A stretch of 64,000 nt of DNA. It comes from Opisthorchis felineus (Eukaryota; Platyhelminthes; Trematoda; Opisthorchiida; Opisthorchiidae). The stretch lies in contig SJOL01006494.1 of the NCBI GenBank assembly GCA_004794785.1, forward strand, positions 16,690 to 80,689. Reading direction: 5' to 3'. Made by a program: the position numbers and the translations under genes. Shown here piece after piece: positions 12,301-25,100 of the stretch (the first letter of the stretch is position 1; each line of letters opens with the position of its first letter). The notes below the pieces were generated by a model. It made no database searches. It worked only from the letters and a program-made list of their open reading frames with translations, and was not told where the DNA came from.

Positions 12301-15300
12301 CAAAGCCACACAACAAACCAGGCGGACGTGTTTAGGAAAAGCAGGCAAAACAAAACAAAAGTCTAGGGAATTAACCCACTTTCTCGGACTAGCATCGAAC
12401 GAATAGGTCGATGAAGGATAAATAACGACTCAGCAGAGGGAGGTAGCAAACGGACCTTTTAAGCGCAACCAAATCGGCCAACAAAAAGAAAAAAGAAAAA
12501 ACACATATCGAAGTGGAAAAATATAACCGGCTAATCAAACTCAAAAGTATGAGACTACAAACTAAGAACTGGCCAATGAGAATGAAGGGTAGAATGTATT
12601 AAAAATAGAAATAGCCATAACGACCAGTAAAAATCATGGAGAAAAAACCACAACGCAAAACAAACCGGGAGCGGGCCAATCGGAAGCGGACCTAAAAACC
12701 TCAAAGCAGATGTCCAACAAGCCGGTGGAATATGATGTATGCAGATCACAACAAAGCACAAATCGCGAGCTGGTCAAAAATATTACGAAACTGGTATATG
12801 ACAATTAGCCAGTCAATGAGAGGATGTCAGATACCCTTCGAAAACTAAACTTACCGTTATTAAGTACCAACCGTTTCGCACACCAGTATGAAAGCTATTC
12901 GGAAGTCTCTCCGTCATATATTTGGACGCGAGCTTTAGTGGAGTAATGATAGGACCATATCAATAGAAATTTTTTGGTAGGGCTTCATTAACATCAGGGC
13001 GCACCATAGAGCGTTGCGGTCCATTACTTGTCCACAATAGCACAAAGGGTGAAGAGATTTCTGATATACTCTAGCTTTTTTGTGCCGAACTGTAAGCAAA
13101 ACTGACGGGTAAAAAAGAATGATCGGGGACAAGCAAGAAGTATTTGGAATAGCATGTCCAAGTGACTGACACCTGTCCTACAATATCGAGTTCCTGTAGT
13201 TTTGCATAGGCTAACTGTGAAGGCTTCCATATGCGAATCCTGGCTGTTAGAATTCAGCATACTGTGAATTAGGGTATCACTGTAAAATATCATGCTGTTT
13301 CTTCCATTTAGGACAGGCGATAAATGGCCGCATATCTTTGAAGCAGTTGCAGTTCTTGAGGTCCACGTGGATCAAAACGGGCCCCTCTTGTGTAAGTATT
13401 GATATGTAAATTTGCCTAGAGATTTGGTCTGTGTCGGATGCATGGTACAATGGGCGTAAATCACGTTGCTATAATTTGTGCGCCCATCAGGAACATTGTG
13501 AACATGCCGCAGTCATGAATGATCCTCGCGGTGTTGTCAAAACGGTCGGACCTTATGGTGGTTTCGAAATGTATCAGCAAGTTTCGACGTATCTCCACCC
13601 TTAATCAGATCATTTTGTTCAAGTAAGGTTGGGTGAATCACTGTTGTGCACTGACGCACGACAGGAGTGCTAGCTTTTTTGGTAAAGTAGATTCGTTCTC
13701 AGGACAAATCTACTTTGGACTATTTGGTGCTGGTAAGGCACACTGAACTGAGATCTTTGTTTACCGGTTTAATTCTCACGTAAAAATGTTGTGTATGGAT
13801 TTTAAGGAACTTCCTACCATAAGGATTTGTTTCACCGCATTTGATCAGCGACTGAAACCCTCATTTGGTGAGGAACGAGCATCTCCATTTGTATGTAACG
13901 GGGCAAGGCTCACCAAGTAAACAACGTCAATAAAATGTGAACTGGAGTCGCGAAGCACCAATTTGGGACCCTCATGATAGCCATGTTCTCCGTGCTCCAC
14001 GGTCGATTACCGTTAAACTGACCTAAGTGTTACTACATTCTTTTCAAGGTCGTTGTACCTAACCAAAGGTAAATTCTTTGTTTTGTTCTACTGAGTTGAA
14101 GAACCTTAATTGTTTCACCCATACGTAAACGTTCACTAAGAATGCAAATCCCGGGCGCTGTTTGTCTCCTAAAAGGATAGGGTCGTACACGTATCCAGGC
14201 TTCTATTTTGTCGAGACTACATTACCACTGGAGCTACAGCCCGCAGGGAAGCCTATTACACTCAGATGAATACTAGGGAGCTATGTCTGATTTCCTGATA
14301 TCATGGTGTTCTAAAAAGCATGAATAGATGTAGGTAGTGCTCTACACAGGTTTGATTCAATTTTTTTATTGAATGCATAAATATCTAATTCTGGACTGCA
14401 AGCTCCGCTTATCAAGCACTTGCCGACCGATTAACTTTACAAACTTACATATTACGCTTTGTACTCCTGAGCAAGAACCATTGACATTTGCGTATCCGCC
14501 TTCCGCCATCATTTGGCTGTGTCATTTCAATTATGCAGACGAATACAATAAAACTTACTGCTTCTTTACGGGTTCTTTGGGCCTGACCACTGTCACAAAG
14601 TTCTGCAGACGACTGGAGACTTAAGTGAATTGTGCGTTTGCTAATACTATTATATCTTTGCCGCTCACAGATGCTATCTTCCTTCCTCCACTGTTCATGG
14701 CCCACCAACGGAAACCAGTCAGCCTAAATGAAGACCACCTTACGAACCCCACGCAGGCGTAAATGGTTGCCTGCAATGTCGCGAAGTACGGAGTACGTTG
14801 TCATTTAAATCTACACACAAAATTACACTAACCCATTCAACATCTATCAATCCCACTCTCCAGAACTTCCACTGCGAAATGTCTAGATATAAACTCCCAC
14901 ATAGCCGGCTACTCCACATTATCCAAGTTAACTCTGACAGCTCTCAAGTCCCTCTGTTTCATTCACTTCTCTCCTTATATCTGTTATTGCCTGCATTTTT
15001 CCTCACTAAACTTAATGTTCCTGCCAACCCTCTTCGGGTCCTCTCTAGAAGCAACACTACGGGGACACATCTTTAATTGCAGTGGAGACTCATTGTATAC
15101 AATTTGTATTAGACAGATAACTTGGCACAGCTTTCAACTTAATCCAAAGTTTCACTACGTTCCACACACTTTACCAATTGACCATCAAAGCCAAGTCTAC
15201 ATCACACACGCGTTCAATGAAAAAGCCCGGACTTGGTAGAACAGCAACCTACCATACTTATACGATTCCTTAGTTCTAGTTACTCTCTAGTTACTCTCAA

Positions 15301-15420
15301 CTCGCCCACACTCTTATTGCAATTGCAGGTGAGTATTTGTTTCAGCGATATGTTTATCTTGACGAGCATAAAATTATTTAATTTCTTCTGAAGTATCCTT
15401 GAGAATTTACACACTCAAAA
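9380..15420. other. Intergenic; no gene recognised; strand-asymmetric tracts
   Basis: No ORF longer than about 110 codons and none with a recognisable domain. Base use is asymmetric in two parts. About 12280-12780 is A/purine-rich on the plus strand, with AAACAAAACAAAA-type runs. About 14800-15320 is poor in G, with many CT and CA runs. Such asymmetry can mark old retroelement bodies, but no protein could be read from either. Confidence 0.4.
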
Positions 15421-15423
15421 CAC

Positions 15424-15441
15424 ACCTTATGTACATAAGGT
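15424..15441. repeat. Perfect 18-base palindrome
   Basis: ACCTTATGTACATAAGGT equals its own reverse complement. No adjacent gene was recognised, so no regulatory role can be assigned. Confidence 0.9.
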
Positions 15442-15929
15442 TTATATGACCTTATTCAACCTCACTAATGCATCTTTTAGAAATAACGTCATGTGTCGTA
15501 AGGCATCTTTCATTAGTGTCGAAGCTTTCTCGAGTAGTAAAACGAAAGAAGAATGTTTTTACCCTGCTGGGGTTAAACTAAAACCGCCGTCGGTGAAATA
15601 CCTGGCAGTTGAGCTGGTGCAGTAGATTCCTACATTATCGTTTGCTTTTCCATTTGACTGAAGCAGATCATATATCCGAAGCCATATGTTACCAAGGTCG
15701 TCAGAGCGACATCTGTCAACTCATCAGAATAGTTGAATGGTTTACATGTATACATAAATATACTTGCATGAATAAATCAGTTCTTTGTGTATACTGCCGT
15801 CAGGAAGGGATTGTATATGTTACTATTTGTGCACCTGCAGAAACCATTGAGCTATGCTGGAAAGTGTACGTTAGTCAGTTAGTAGGGTTCTGACAAACAC
15901 AGTCTCCTCGTTCTCCAGGTTGGTTGAAA

Positions 15930-18095
15930 GTATCGCGTAAACACGCCCGTAATCTCCACTTGTTCACTGTAACTGCTCACGCCCCAACAGACTGTGGCTC
16001 GTATACACTCGAGCGTTTTCTTGCGGCGGGCTAGGAGCTCAGTTGTTGTTACGGTTGCCAGAGATATAAATGCGCTTACAGATAGACTTAGAACTGCTGA
16101 TGTATGACTGGGTGATGTCTGGGACTGGAATCGTGACTCAAGGACAACGGCGACCGCCTGCTGCACTAAAGTGCTGACTGTTTTGTGCCGTACTAACTTC
16201 CAAAACAACCGAAGCCACTTGGCCACATGGGCTAGCATGCCAGCTAACCTCCAATAGAGGTGGAACATATTGCGATTAGCTATATGTGGCGTGAGCCACT
16301 TACTGACGGTCTCTCGTTCCGCGACACCCATGTAGATTCCCATCACATATCTGTTCGTTGCTACATTTTGTCGCACTCTTTAGGGAGCCGCTAGATAGGC
16401 ACACCTCCTGTAGCCATTGATAAGCTATCGGCCCCTGATATTAGACAAGTCTACCAGACCCACCTGCTAAAATCCCTTTCGGACAACAAGTCTTCTGACG
16501 TTGCATCTTACTGGAAGGTACTGTCAGCACCCTGCAAGTTGCTGGATGATACGCCTGTGGAACGGCACAACCAACGAGAATTAGGCACTGGATCTCGAGC
16601 AACACTGAATTCGTTCGAAGCGTGGACAGGTATTCCTCCTAGTCTAGAGTACAATACAACACTGGCGTACTGTCAGCTTTCGAGGGGAAAAGAGCATTTG
16701 TGCGGATCGAGAATTTTCTGCGTCGCTTATTTCACGTCGTCTTACGAAGGAGCGCGAAGACGGACCCAGGAACAACAATGGAGATTCCGGCCAGGAAGGG
16801 GCTGTGTGGACTACACCTTTGCACTCTGTCAAGTTTTAGAGCACCAACATGCATGTAGGCGCCCCACAATATTAATTTCAAGAGTGCTTTCGATTCTGTA
16901 GACATGCCCCAGAATTTCGCAAATATCATGCGCTGTTTGTACTCACATACCTGTGCAGGAATAATAGTGTATGGAGTGCTCTCCAAAAGATTTCCCACAA
17001 GCACTGTGTCCAGCAAGGATGTCCACTTTCTCCATTTTTGTTTGCTTTCGTCATTGGTGGGATAATAATGGAAACACTGGAAGATCTGCTATGCCCAGGG
17101 ATCAGATATATCCGAGGAAGCACCTTGTCGGCCTATACTATACCGACGACAGTGTTCTGATTTTTTCGAAAGAGCAGGAAATGCAATCACTACCTGAAAA
17201 GCTGACCGAGGCCATCCACTACTTCGGCAAAGTACAAAATAATGCTGTCTTTGAACACACCTCTGAAAATTCAAGAAGTGACAGTGGAGGTCGTGGAGCA
17301 CCATAAGTATATGGGAGGCTGCATTAGTTCTGACGGTAGTGTGACAGACGAGGCGAACGCACGGATCTCGAATGCAAGAATTGCGTTTGCCAATTCGCGC
17401 TACTTATGGCGTCAAAAAGGTATTTCTCTGGGTCTCAAAGGGCGTGCGTATCAGGCTATACTTAACGCTGTACGGTTGCAAGACCTGGCCACTTCGGGCG
17501 ACGGATCTGAGACTCCTTCAGTTCTTTGTCCACCGGTGCCTCAGGAGTAAGGCTGGAATCAGATGGAACCGGTGAATTCGTAATGAAATGGTCACGAGGT
17601 GGATTTTGTTGAGACAGAAGGCGTTTGTTTTAAAGAATGACTACAAGTGAAGTGGCTGGGTCATGTGATATGCATATCGAGTTTCCGTACCTAATTCGGA
17701 GCGGCGGAATTCTAGAGGTGGACAACATTTGACATGATGGGAGGAAGCGAACGATTTTATCGAAAGTTTTGGTACTGTTGGCACCGTTAGCCTTCCAGGA
17801 TGGCGTACATGTCACCCTTCCTCTGTTTCACTGGCGACACTGAACGGTATGGTGGCCAACCGATGTCAGTGGCGTTCACGCTGTCAATTTCTATCCAGAT
17901 AATCTGGATGAGTGCTGGGGGTGTAACCACCTCGGATGTTTGCGGTAAGCTAGTCCTGTTCCCCCTCGCTTCCCCCTCTCCTTCTCTCGATTATACAGTT
18001 TTGTTGAAATAAATTAGCAGGGTTGTGCGGCACGGAAGCGCCACTGTTCTCATCTGGTGTCAATGATGATGACGATGATGCTGAAGATGAAGATA
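15930..18095 (+). mobile_element. LINE copy 2: decayed APE endonuclease-reverse transcriptase element
   Basis: This copy is 5'-truncated and starts inside the endonuclease domain. HAPTDCG is read near 15978-16000 (counterpart of the conserved APTD block), and WREPLTDG with DTHVDSHH near 16290-16350. The reverse transcriptase follows: LRRLTKERE, then in a shifted frame FRPGRGCVDYTFALCQVLEH (about 16780-16845), then the active-site box as YTDD at 17139-17150. After that come KYMGGCISSDGSVTDEANAR, RYLWRQKGISLGLKGR and the terminal NRCQWRSRCQF. Several frameshifts and stops make it inactive. It belongs with copy 3: both share the leader to the RT, the terminal block and the 3' sequence. Compared with copy 3 it lacks about 500 bases between 16713 and 16735. 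A GAT/GAC-type repeat tail ends it near 18060-18095. Confidence 0.9.
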
Positions 18096-18854
18096 ATAAT
18101 GATAGTGTTCACTGCCTTGCTGTCGTGGTTCTTCTGATTCAGCTACTGATTGCTCGTGGAGACGGATATCCCTGTGGGTTATTCAGCCCTGTACGCCGTA
18201 TGACAAATAAGGCCGCTTCTGCTTATTTCTGTTTCATTAAATTACTTCCATTCAAAACTGATTTAAACACTGGTCAGTTTTGTACGGGTGCTGCTATTCC
18301 CTGGCCGCCGTTAGAGAAGCAATTGAATTTTGTCCGCTGCCACTCGTAACTAGTTGTCTTGGTACGATATAGTTCCCGCCCAATCTGTCCGAAATGGAGG
18401 AATGGTTGAATTCATTAAGGCGTAACCCTGGGAGTAGGTTGCGTTGGACTTTATGAGGAAGTGAAAAAGCAGCGTCCTGCAAATTTCCAAGTATTTTTTA
18501 TGTTTAAAGCTTCGGACAGTGTTACACACTGAAGAGCAATATAAAATATTGTATAGAAAGATGTTTTGAAGTCAGAAAACGTATGAGGAGAAAAACTCTC
18601 TCCGAATCAATCAAACCAGGTTACCGAACTGAGCTCTTTGTTTTTTCGAACTATGTCGCCTTTACTATGTTGATAAGTATGGAACAACTAGCCCTTTCCC
18701 GTGTATACTAGATTATTTTTTCGGAAGACATTTGACGGCTGTTCTTGAAAACGGGGCGAAGTGTCTCAATGTAATCCAAAAATGCATCTCTAGTTGTTGA
18801 CTGAATCACAGTGAGAAACGAGGAAACATCTAGGGCAGAGTGTTACTGAACTAT
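18096..18854. other. Region 3' of the membrane-protein gene, no feature seen
   Basis: The minus-strand gene ends at 18855, so this would hold its 3' untranslated region and polyadenylation site. I see no clear AATAAA on the minus strand in the first 300 bases; A/T-rich stretches near 18710 and 18545 are possible but weak. ORFs here are short. Confidence 0.35.
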
Positions 18855-19001
18855 TTATATCATCATTTTGGAGTTTTCCGTTGTCATGAGTTGAGTGAAT
18901 ATGATCCAGGCAACGGAAGCGATGAAGAAAATCGGAGATGCAATCCAACTGACAATGAGTGGCCAGTGTGAATGTACGCTGATATACTCAGGGTGATAGA
19001 G
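18855..19001 (-). CDS. Exon 6 (last) of the four-pass membrane protein: TM4 and C-terminus
   Basis: Acceptor CTTACCTTTTCAG opens a 49-codon frame in phase 0. It reads LYHPEYISVHSHWPLIVSWI, then ASPIFFIASVAWIIFTQLM and a short polar tail, TTENSKMMI, before TAA at 18857-18855. One membrane helix followed by a stop is the expected end of a four-pass protein. The tail has no obvious PDZ-binding or long cytosolic domain, unlike many stargazin-type subunits. Confidence 0.78.
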   Translation of the reverse strand, partial: LYHPEYISVHSHWPLIVSWIASPIFFIASVAWIIFTQLMTTENSKMMI

Positions 19002-19105
19002 CTGAAAAGGTAAGCCAAACAAAAAATAACGTTTTTATAGCAAATGGGCGTCAAAAAGTGCACTTATGAACTTCCATACAATGGTGAAGATGTCTCATCC
19101 ATACA

Positions 19106-19151
<46 letters not shown>

Positions 19152-22100
19152 ATCAACTCCAGTTACAAAAATTAGCCCGATTAGATCGAGAACGGTGCGT
19201 GAACAGCACCTTTATTTCGGTCTCAATACCAAACAACAGATAAAATACATTAAGTGATTAGTAATTTTATATAGGTATTTTCGTATACTGTGGTGATATG
19301 TCCATTTGCATAAACATCTAAAGTGAATCCTCTTCACCGTCCAAGTACGTTTAGCCATGGACGGTCATGAGTGACGCCGGAAGTGGTTAATCTATGCATG
19401 CTCAGATAAATTCGCATGACACGAATAACCTTTTCCACAGTTGCTATCACTGTTGGTATGCAGTCTGTGCCCAGTGTGTAACCAAGCAACAGTTTTGTGA
19501 ATTAATTTCTGTGATACATGTATCATGTGGGCGTTTACCGAGAACCTTGCAGTTAGATTAGGGATCATTTCGCATAACGTATTCTCCTAGAGCTCAAGGT
19601 CCGGCGTTGTCACGGTGACGTTGACTATGTAAGAAGCAAAACAATAGAATCCTAGTTATTCGTTAAATGTTTTTACGTTTGTGGTTAAGTGAGGGAAATG
19701 CATTTTTCTCTCCATGCCCCCCGCAAACACTAATTATATCCGTCACCGTTTAATTGAATAAGCAACTAGACTTCTCTCCCGTAAATGCAAATCAAGATTG
19801 ATAACATTTATAACCTTGGAATTTATAAACCTTAAAGTCGCCACTGTCCAGGTAACAGCATAAAATTCTATTCTCTATGTACCAGTCAACAATTTATTGG
19901 GTGGTTTGGGGAGATTCACCAGATACAAGAAGTTAGACACGGTTAAATTGGAACCAGCCTGTTGAAAAATCCTTAAAATCTGAATAACTGAGCAGCTTCA
20001 GCTGTGTATTTCTGACCGGAAAAGGCTCCGCATGCGTCTTGTGATGGGCGTGACAAACCGATTTCTTCAAGCATTTGCTTATCCTGTAGCAGCCTATTAC
20101 GTACTGGATGCATTAGTATTAAACTTGAAATTGCAGTCGTCGTTAACAATATTAGCAAGCCGAAATTCCGGAGGACGCAAAAAGCGTGCATGTTATTTCT
20201 TTTATACAATATTATCCTTTGGAAAATGAGGGGGTTACAGGAATAGCAAGTTAAAAATTGAAACGCATTTTCTGTTTGCTCAACAGTAAGCTTCATATGG
20301 GTTGGATAAAAGGAACCCAGCCTGGCCATAAGAGGAGTATTCATGTGCATTAAAGTTCTGTACACCAATTTGGATAAAAAGCTAAGTTTTCCAAATGAGC
20401 CCAGCCACGACTCTTTTTTAATCTGTAACTATGTACGATCGTTTATTTGTACCATAGTATTTGTATCCCGTAATGTGTTTACTCCTGTTCCAGTAAACGT
20501 TTTATAGAGCCCAAATAAGAAAGGCATTTCAGCTGTACTGCCTTGGTAGCTCCAGCTTGCTCGTGCCATACATAAACGCCCGTTCATGAGGCACCTAAGT
20601 TGTAACCCATTTGGCTCTTTTTGCAGCACACGGGCATGCATTATTCGTATTATGGATCTTCTGCTTACTAGGAGTCAAATTATCACCTTAACGATGCATG
20701 GACAGTATAAAACAGTGTGCCATAAACTGTAGCTTGCTGGTATGTTTCGCAAATGAACTGAACTGGCAAACTGCGTGGAGAGTGAAGCATAGCTTACGGA
20801 AATATACAGGTGAAGTTTCTGTTTTCTGTGGATACGCGCTTACTGAGATTGCAGCTTCTATCAATTTATTACAAGTCACGACGATGCCAACAACTGTTCA
20901 GCTACCGATTCCGCCCTGTTGATTTTAGGTTTCTGCGTTACGTTAATGCTGACATCAGTGATGACACCCATAAATGAGGGTGTCAACAGAACCTCTAAAA
21001 CATTGGAAGCCACAAGGATAATGAATGCTGCCTGATTCCATGTTTGGCGCATGCCATTTCCATCGGAAGCATTGTTTAGAAAAATAGACAATGATTTCCT
21101 GCACGACTGAGTAGGCATTTTGGTAAGTCTGGTAACTTTCTTGTTAACAACTTATATGGTAAAAATATTTTCTTAAAATCAAGTGAAATCCATTCAAATA
21201 CGTATGTGCGGTGAGATCCTATTCCAGAAGGTGGACTTCTCATTATCTAGCTTGAGTGCAACACTAATTCACTAAAACCAACTCTAAAAGTATCAATTAT
21301 GTAACCTGATAACAAATGATACAGATCGTAATACTAAGTTGTGAGACATTTATAGATTTGAATGCTGACTTCTAATTCAGGAGTGTAGCAGGTTGTCACA
21401 GATTACAAGACATTCAATATACCTACAAAGATTGGTAGTATCGTATTTTTCCAAATAATAATCTGCAAACCCAATGGATGGTGGGGTTACAGTTTTAAAT
21501 AAGAATAACTTGCATCTGAGTCAGAAGTTCATGTCCGCGCATAGCCGGAGTGGCACAGACTGTCTGTGCTGAGCCTAATGTGCTGCTGGCACAACAGTTG
21601 GCTGCAGCATCAGGTATCTGTTTATCATAGAGGTACCGGTGCCATCCGTCGATTCTCTTAAGTTTCTGCCTCACGCTGTATGGCACCATGCAACAGGTAT
21701 CCATTAACACACCGGCAAGGTGGTAATGAATTAACTGACGTTACTCCATTAGGCGTGCGACTAGTGATGTTGTCTTCCTCAGATGACAGTATCCGGTGAG
21801 CAGTCAATGAAAGAATGAACTACTTATCCGGGTTCCAGATTGCTCTCAATGCCGTGTTGGCTTTTGAAATCCGTACATTTGTGCATTATCAGTTGTCAGG
21901 TCTGTAGATAGCAGAAATTCTTGCAGCACGCTATCTCACAACCGTTTTGCAGGACACGTAGTGTTTTATGTTGAATCCTCTGGTGATAGAATAAAAACGA
22001 TTCGGGGATATTTGTATTTAGTACAAAACCAGCCACCGCTGAACCGAACACCATAGACCGCTGCTACAACTCCGATTTATGATGCAAACGTACAGTACAG

Positions 22101-25100
22101 TTATTTGCAAACAACTGCATAGGGACACTGGACTTGCACGGCAGTTTTTGGCCAGGAAACGTATCGAATCGAACTGATAGCCGTTCATCCAGTATTAAAT
22201 TGGTATACCACTTTCGCAACGACAAAAAGCCTCTGCTCATACTGTTGTTAAATACAAGCTGAAACAGGGTGGGGCAAGCGTCAGTTTACCTCGCTTGGGA
22301 TTTTCGTTTAGTCTAGAAGGCTAGCTACGTAGGACTAGTAGGAATATCTTTCAACTTTTAGGGAGCCTCGGTAATTACCAGGTACTCTTTGAGGGTCATG
22401 AGAAAATCTGGAACAATTCTGACTATTCACCATTAGTCAGATTCTGGTTCCGTTCATGCGTTTTAATAATGACAGACAGAGAGTCATCGGTTGTCATATT
22501 GGATTTTTCGAGTAGAAAGCCCTGACATTCTGTATTCTTATTGACCCTACCGCGTGAACAACGCCGTGATGCGAATAACCGGACGGACTTTTGGGCAGTC
22601 AAGTGAGGAGTGGACTTTAACGACGCTAGGTCCCGATTTCGTACTCAGTTTACGCACCCAGGTTACCGGTACTTTGATATATACTGACTTTCCTCCAAGC
22701 GTGCGCAATGTATGCCATGAGCATGAAGGTCAGCAAAGCCATAGAGTCACAATCGGCTCACATTCAAACAACTGTTCCAATGACTAAAATCACTCCTGAG
22801 TGTAAACGAAAAATATAGTCCTTCTCATTCATCCGGATGTCAATGGTTCTGCATTCCATTATCTTGAAACAATGCACTGCACATTAACTTGGAAGGCACC
22901 ATCCATTTTTGAACTGCTTACCCCAGTTACAAAGATCAATTAAAGTATCCCAAGGATTGTTTCCCGTTTGACCACTTAGTGAATGTTTTATCCCAGTGCA
23001 TAGGTACACGCTTGTTTGTTTGGAAGACAACGGTTTATCACAGTCTGCTAAACATAGCACTCTGTTCATATCTCGTTGAGAAAAAAGAAGTCTCACAAAT
23101 CACCAGTTGTAAGGCGATAAGTTGATTTTTTATGTTATTTGGAAGACGTAGCAATACTGCAATGAACTGCGTTACCGTGGGTGTCTGTTTACTTCTGTAT
23201 CCCTTTGATTAAAACTGATCACTTTGAACGTTTCTAGCTTTTGAATTCATGCGACTGTTTTTCCTCCGAATTGTCACGAACTCGTCGTTCACCGAGTTGT
23301 CAAGATGAAATGCCAAGTTGAATTCCAAGGGAAGCAAGCATTCCGATGAGCATTCAGCGGCATAGACGTCATGAAGCCACATTTAATTCGTATCAGCGTT
23401 TGATTGTATGGTTCACTGATACATCCAAAGTCCAAGTAAAAAGGTGTTTGTGTCCAAGCTGCTTGTTGTGCAAATTTCGTTTTTCGAAGAATATTCAGAT
23501 AGCTGTAGGTTTCTACAACTTTGTGCTAGGAGAATATATTGGTACCTAAAATATATTTATACGTGCATAGATAGTTTTGCATAAAAATCGGGATGCTAAC
23601 GAAAATGACTGCCACTCACCATATGCTCATTTAGCATTTTGCCAAGCCCGGATCAGCCAAAGATGCTCTGTTGCGTTCGTCAGGAACCCCATTCTTATAT
23701 TAGCTGATTACTACAAATACCAAATAATTGAGCCAAGCCGTGTGCGAATAACCTATCTGTGGAACTCTTTAGCATAGTCTGTACAGTTTCTCATACACAG
23801 TTACGATAATCGAGATTTACTCGGCTCCATAGTGAACAGTTATTAGGCAATGTGTAATTGACTCTCGTTTGTGATATAGAAATGGCCGAACAATACAGGT
23901 GAAACTAGAAGGATAATTCTGGTTAACTTACTTCTTTAGGAAGATGAGAAATCGGATGGCATGGTCCCCAATCGTACTCGAGACGATTAAATTTTGTGTG
24001 ATGAATGCAGTTGGCAAAAATCACAAATACACCTGCAGAAGAAATTACGTAGAATCAAATTGTGGTTCAAGGTTTACGAAATCTGCCGACGAGATTTGTT
24101 ACTTTTCCCTGACCTACCGGCTCATCTCCGTACAACAAAACTACAGCTGATGAGTCTGTCCACAGTAAAATATTGCATGCAGGCTTTCAGGTATGCAGAA
24201 CTGGCGGTGTGGAATCTGGGTGTTGCACTGCGTTTTCTCCCAAGATTAATCGTGTTTTCAGCGCGGACTGGCGTTTTCATTGTGGGCCATTGTGAATCAT
24301 TGAACAGTTATACTTTAGTCGCGATTTTTTGGCACCCCGGGTTTAAGCTCCGTATGGCGCCGACTACTGACCCAATTCCAGATATTTGTGCACAGTTTGT
24401 TCAAAACTAAAGAGAGAGAAGCAAACCTGCATAGGTTGATTGGTAGTGGAAAGATAACTACACTTGCAGGGTTCTTCTACAACTCCGCCTTTCGAGCACC
24501 GCGGATGACCTTTGTCAAAAGCGAAGTAATCGGAATGACAAGGCGCAAAATAAACAAGGATCGACCGATATCTGTCTGTATGTGGTTTAAAATTCAAGAG
24601 GCTGTTCAGAAGTTCAAGATGTTACTGTTCCATGTACGTTGTGTTTTCCACCGCTAGTCAATCTGCAATACTTTCACACAACGTATAACCTATTTGACCT
24701 CACTTGCCCCGAATACACTACAGATACCTCATAATTTCTCATTCACTTTTGCGGCCCGTGTATACGAACCGAATGCGAAACAAGACTTCGAAATCCATAG
24801 ACACCAGATATTATTCAGAGGTACGAGAAAACTGAGTGTGTTGAGACAACGTTCAGCATTCAACTTTCAGTAGGATGTATACCCATTGGGTCGGCGGAAC
24901 AATGTGTACCATTTTCAGTGGTCCAAGTGGTCAGATTCAAAGGTGTGGCTGGCGTGTGATAATGTAAGCCATGCCGTAAATCTCGAGGCTTTGTAAACCG
25001 TGTTTGTTCCGACATTTTTCCAAACATCCAACAACCGGTTTCACCACACTCCCACGAACCTGACTGACATAAAAATTTTCAGATGAATTTTTCAGTTAAA

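Noticed and set aside
15879..16376. 165-codon minus-strand ORF
   Set aside because: It is the antisense shadow of the endonuclease part of LINE copy 2, which reads on the plus strand.
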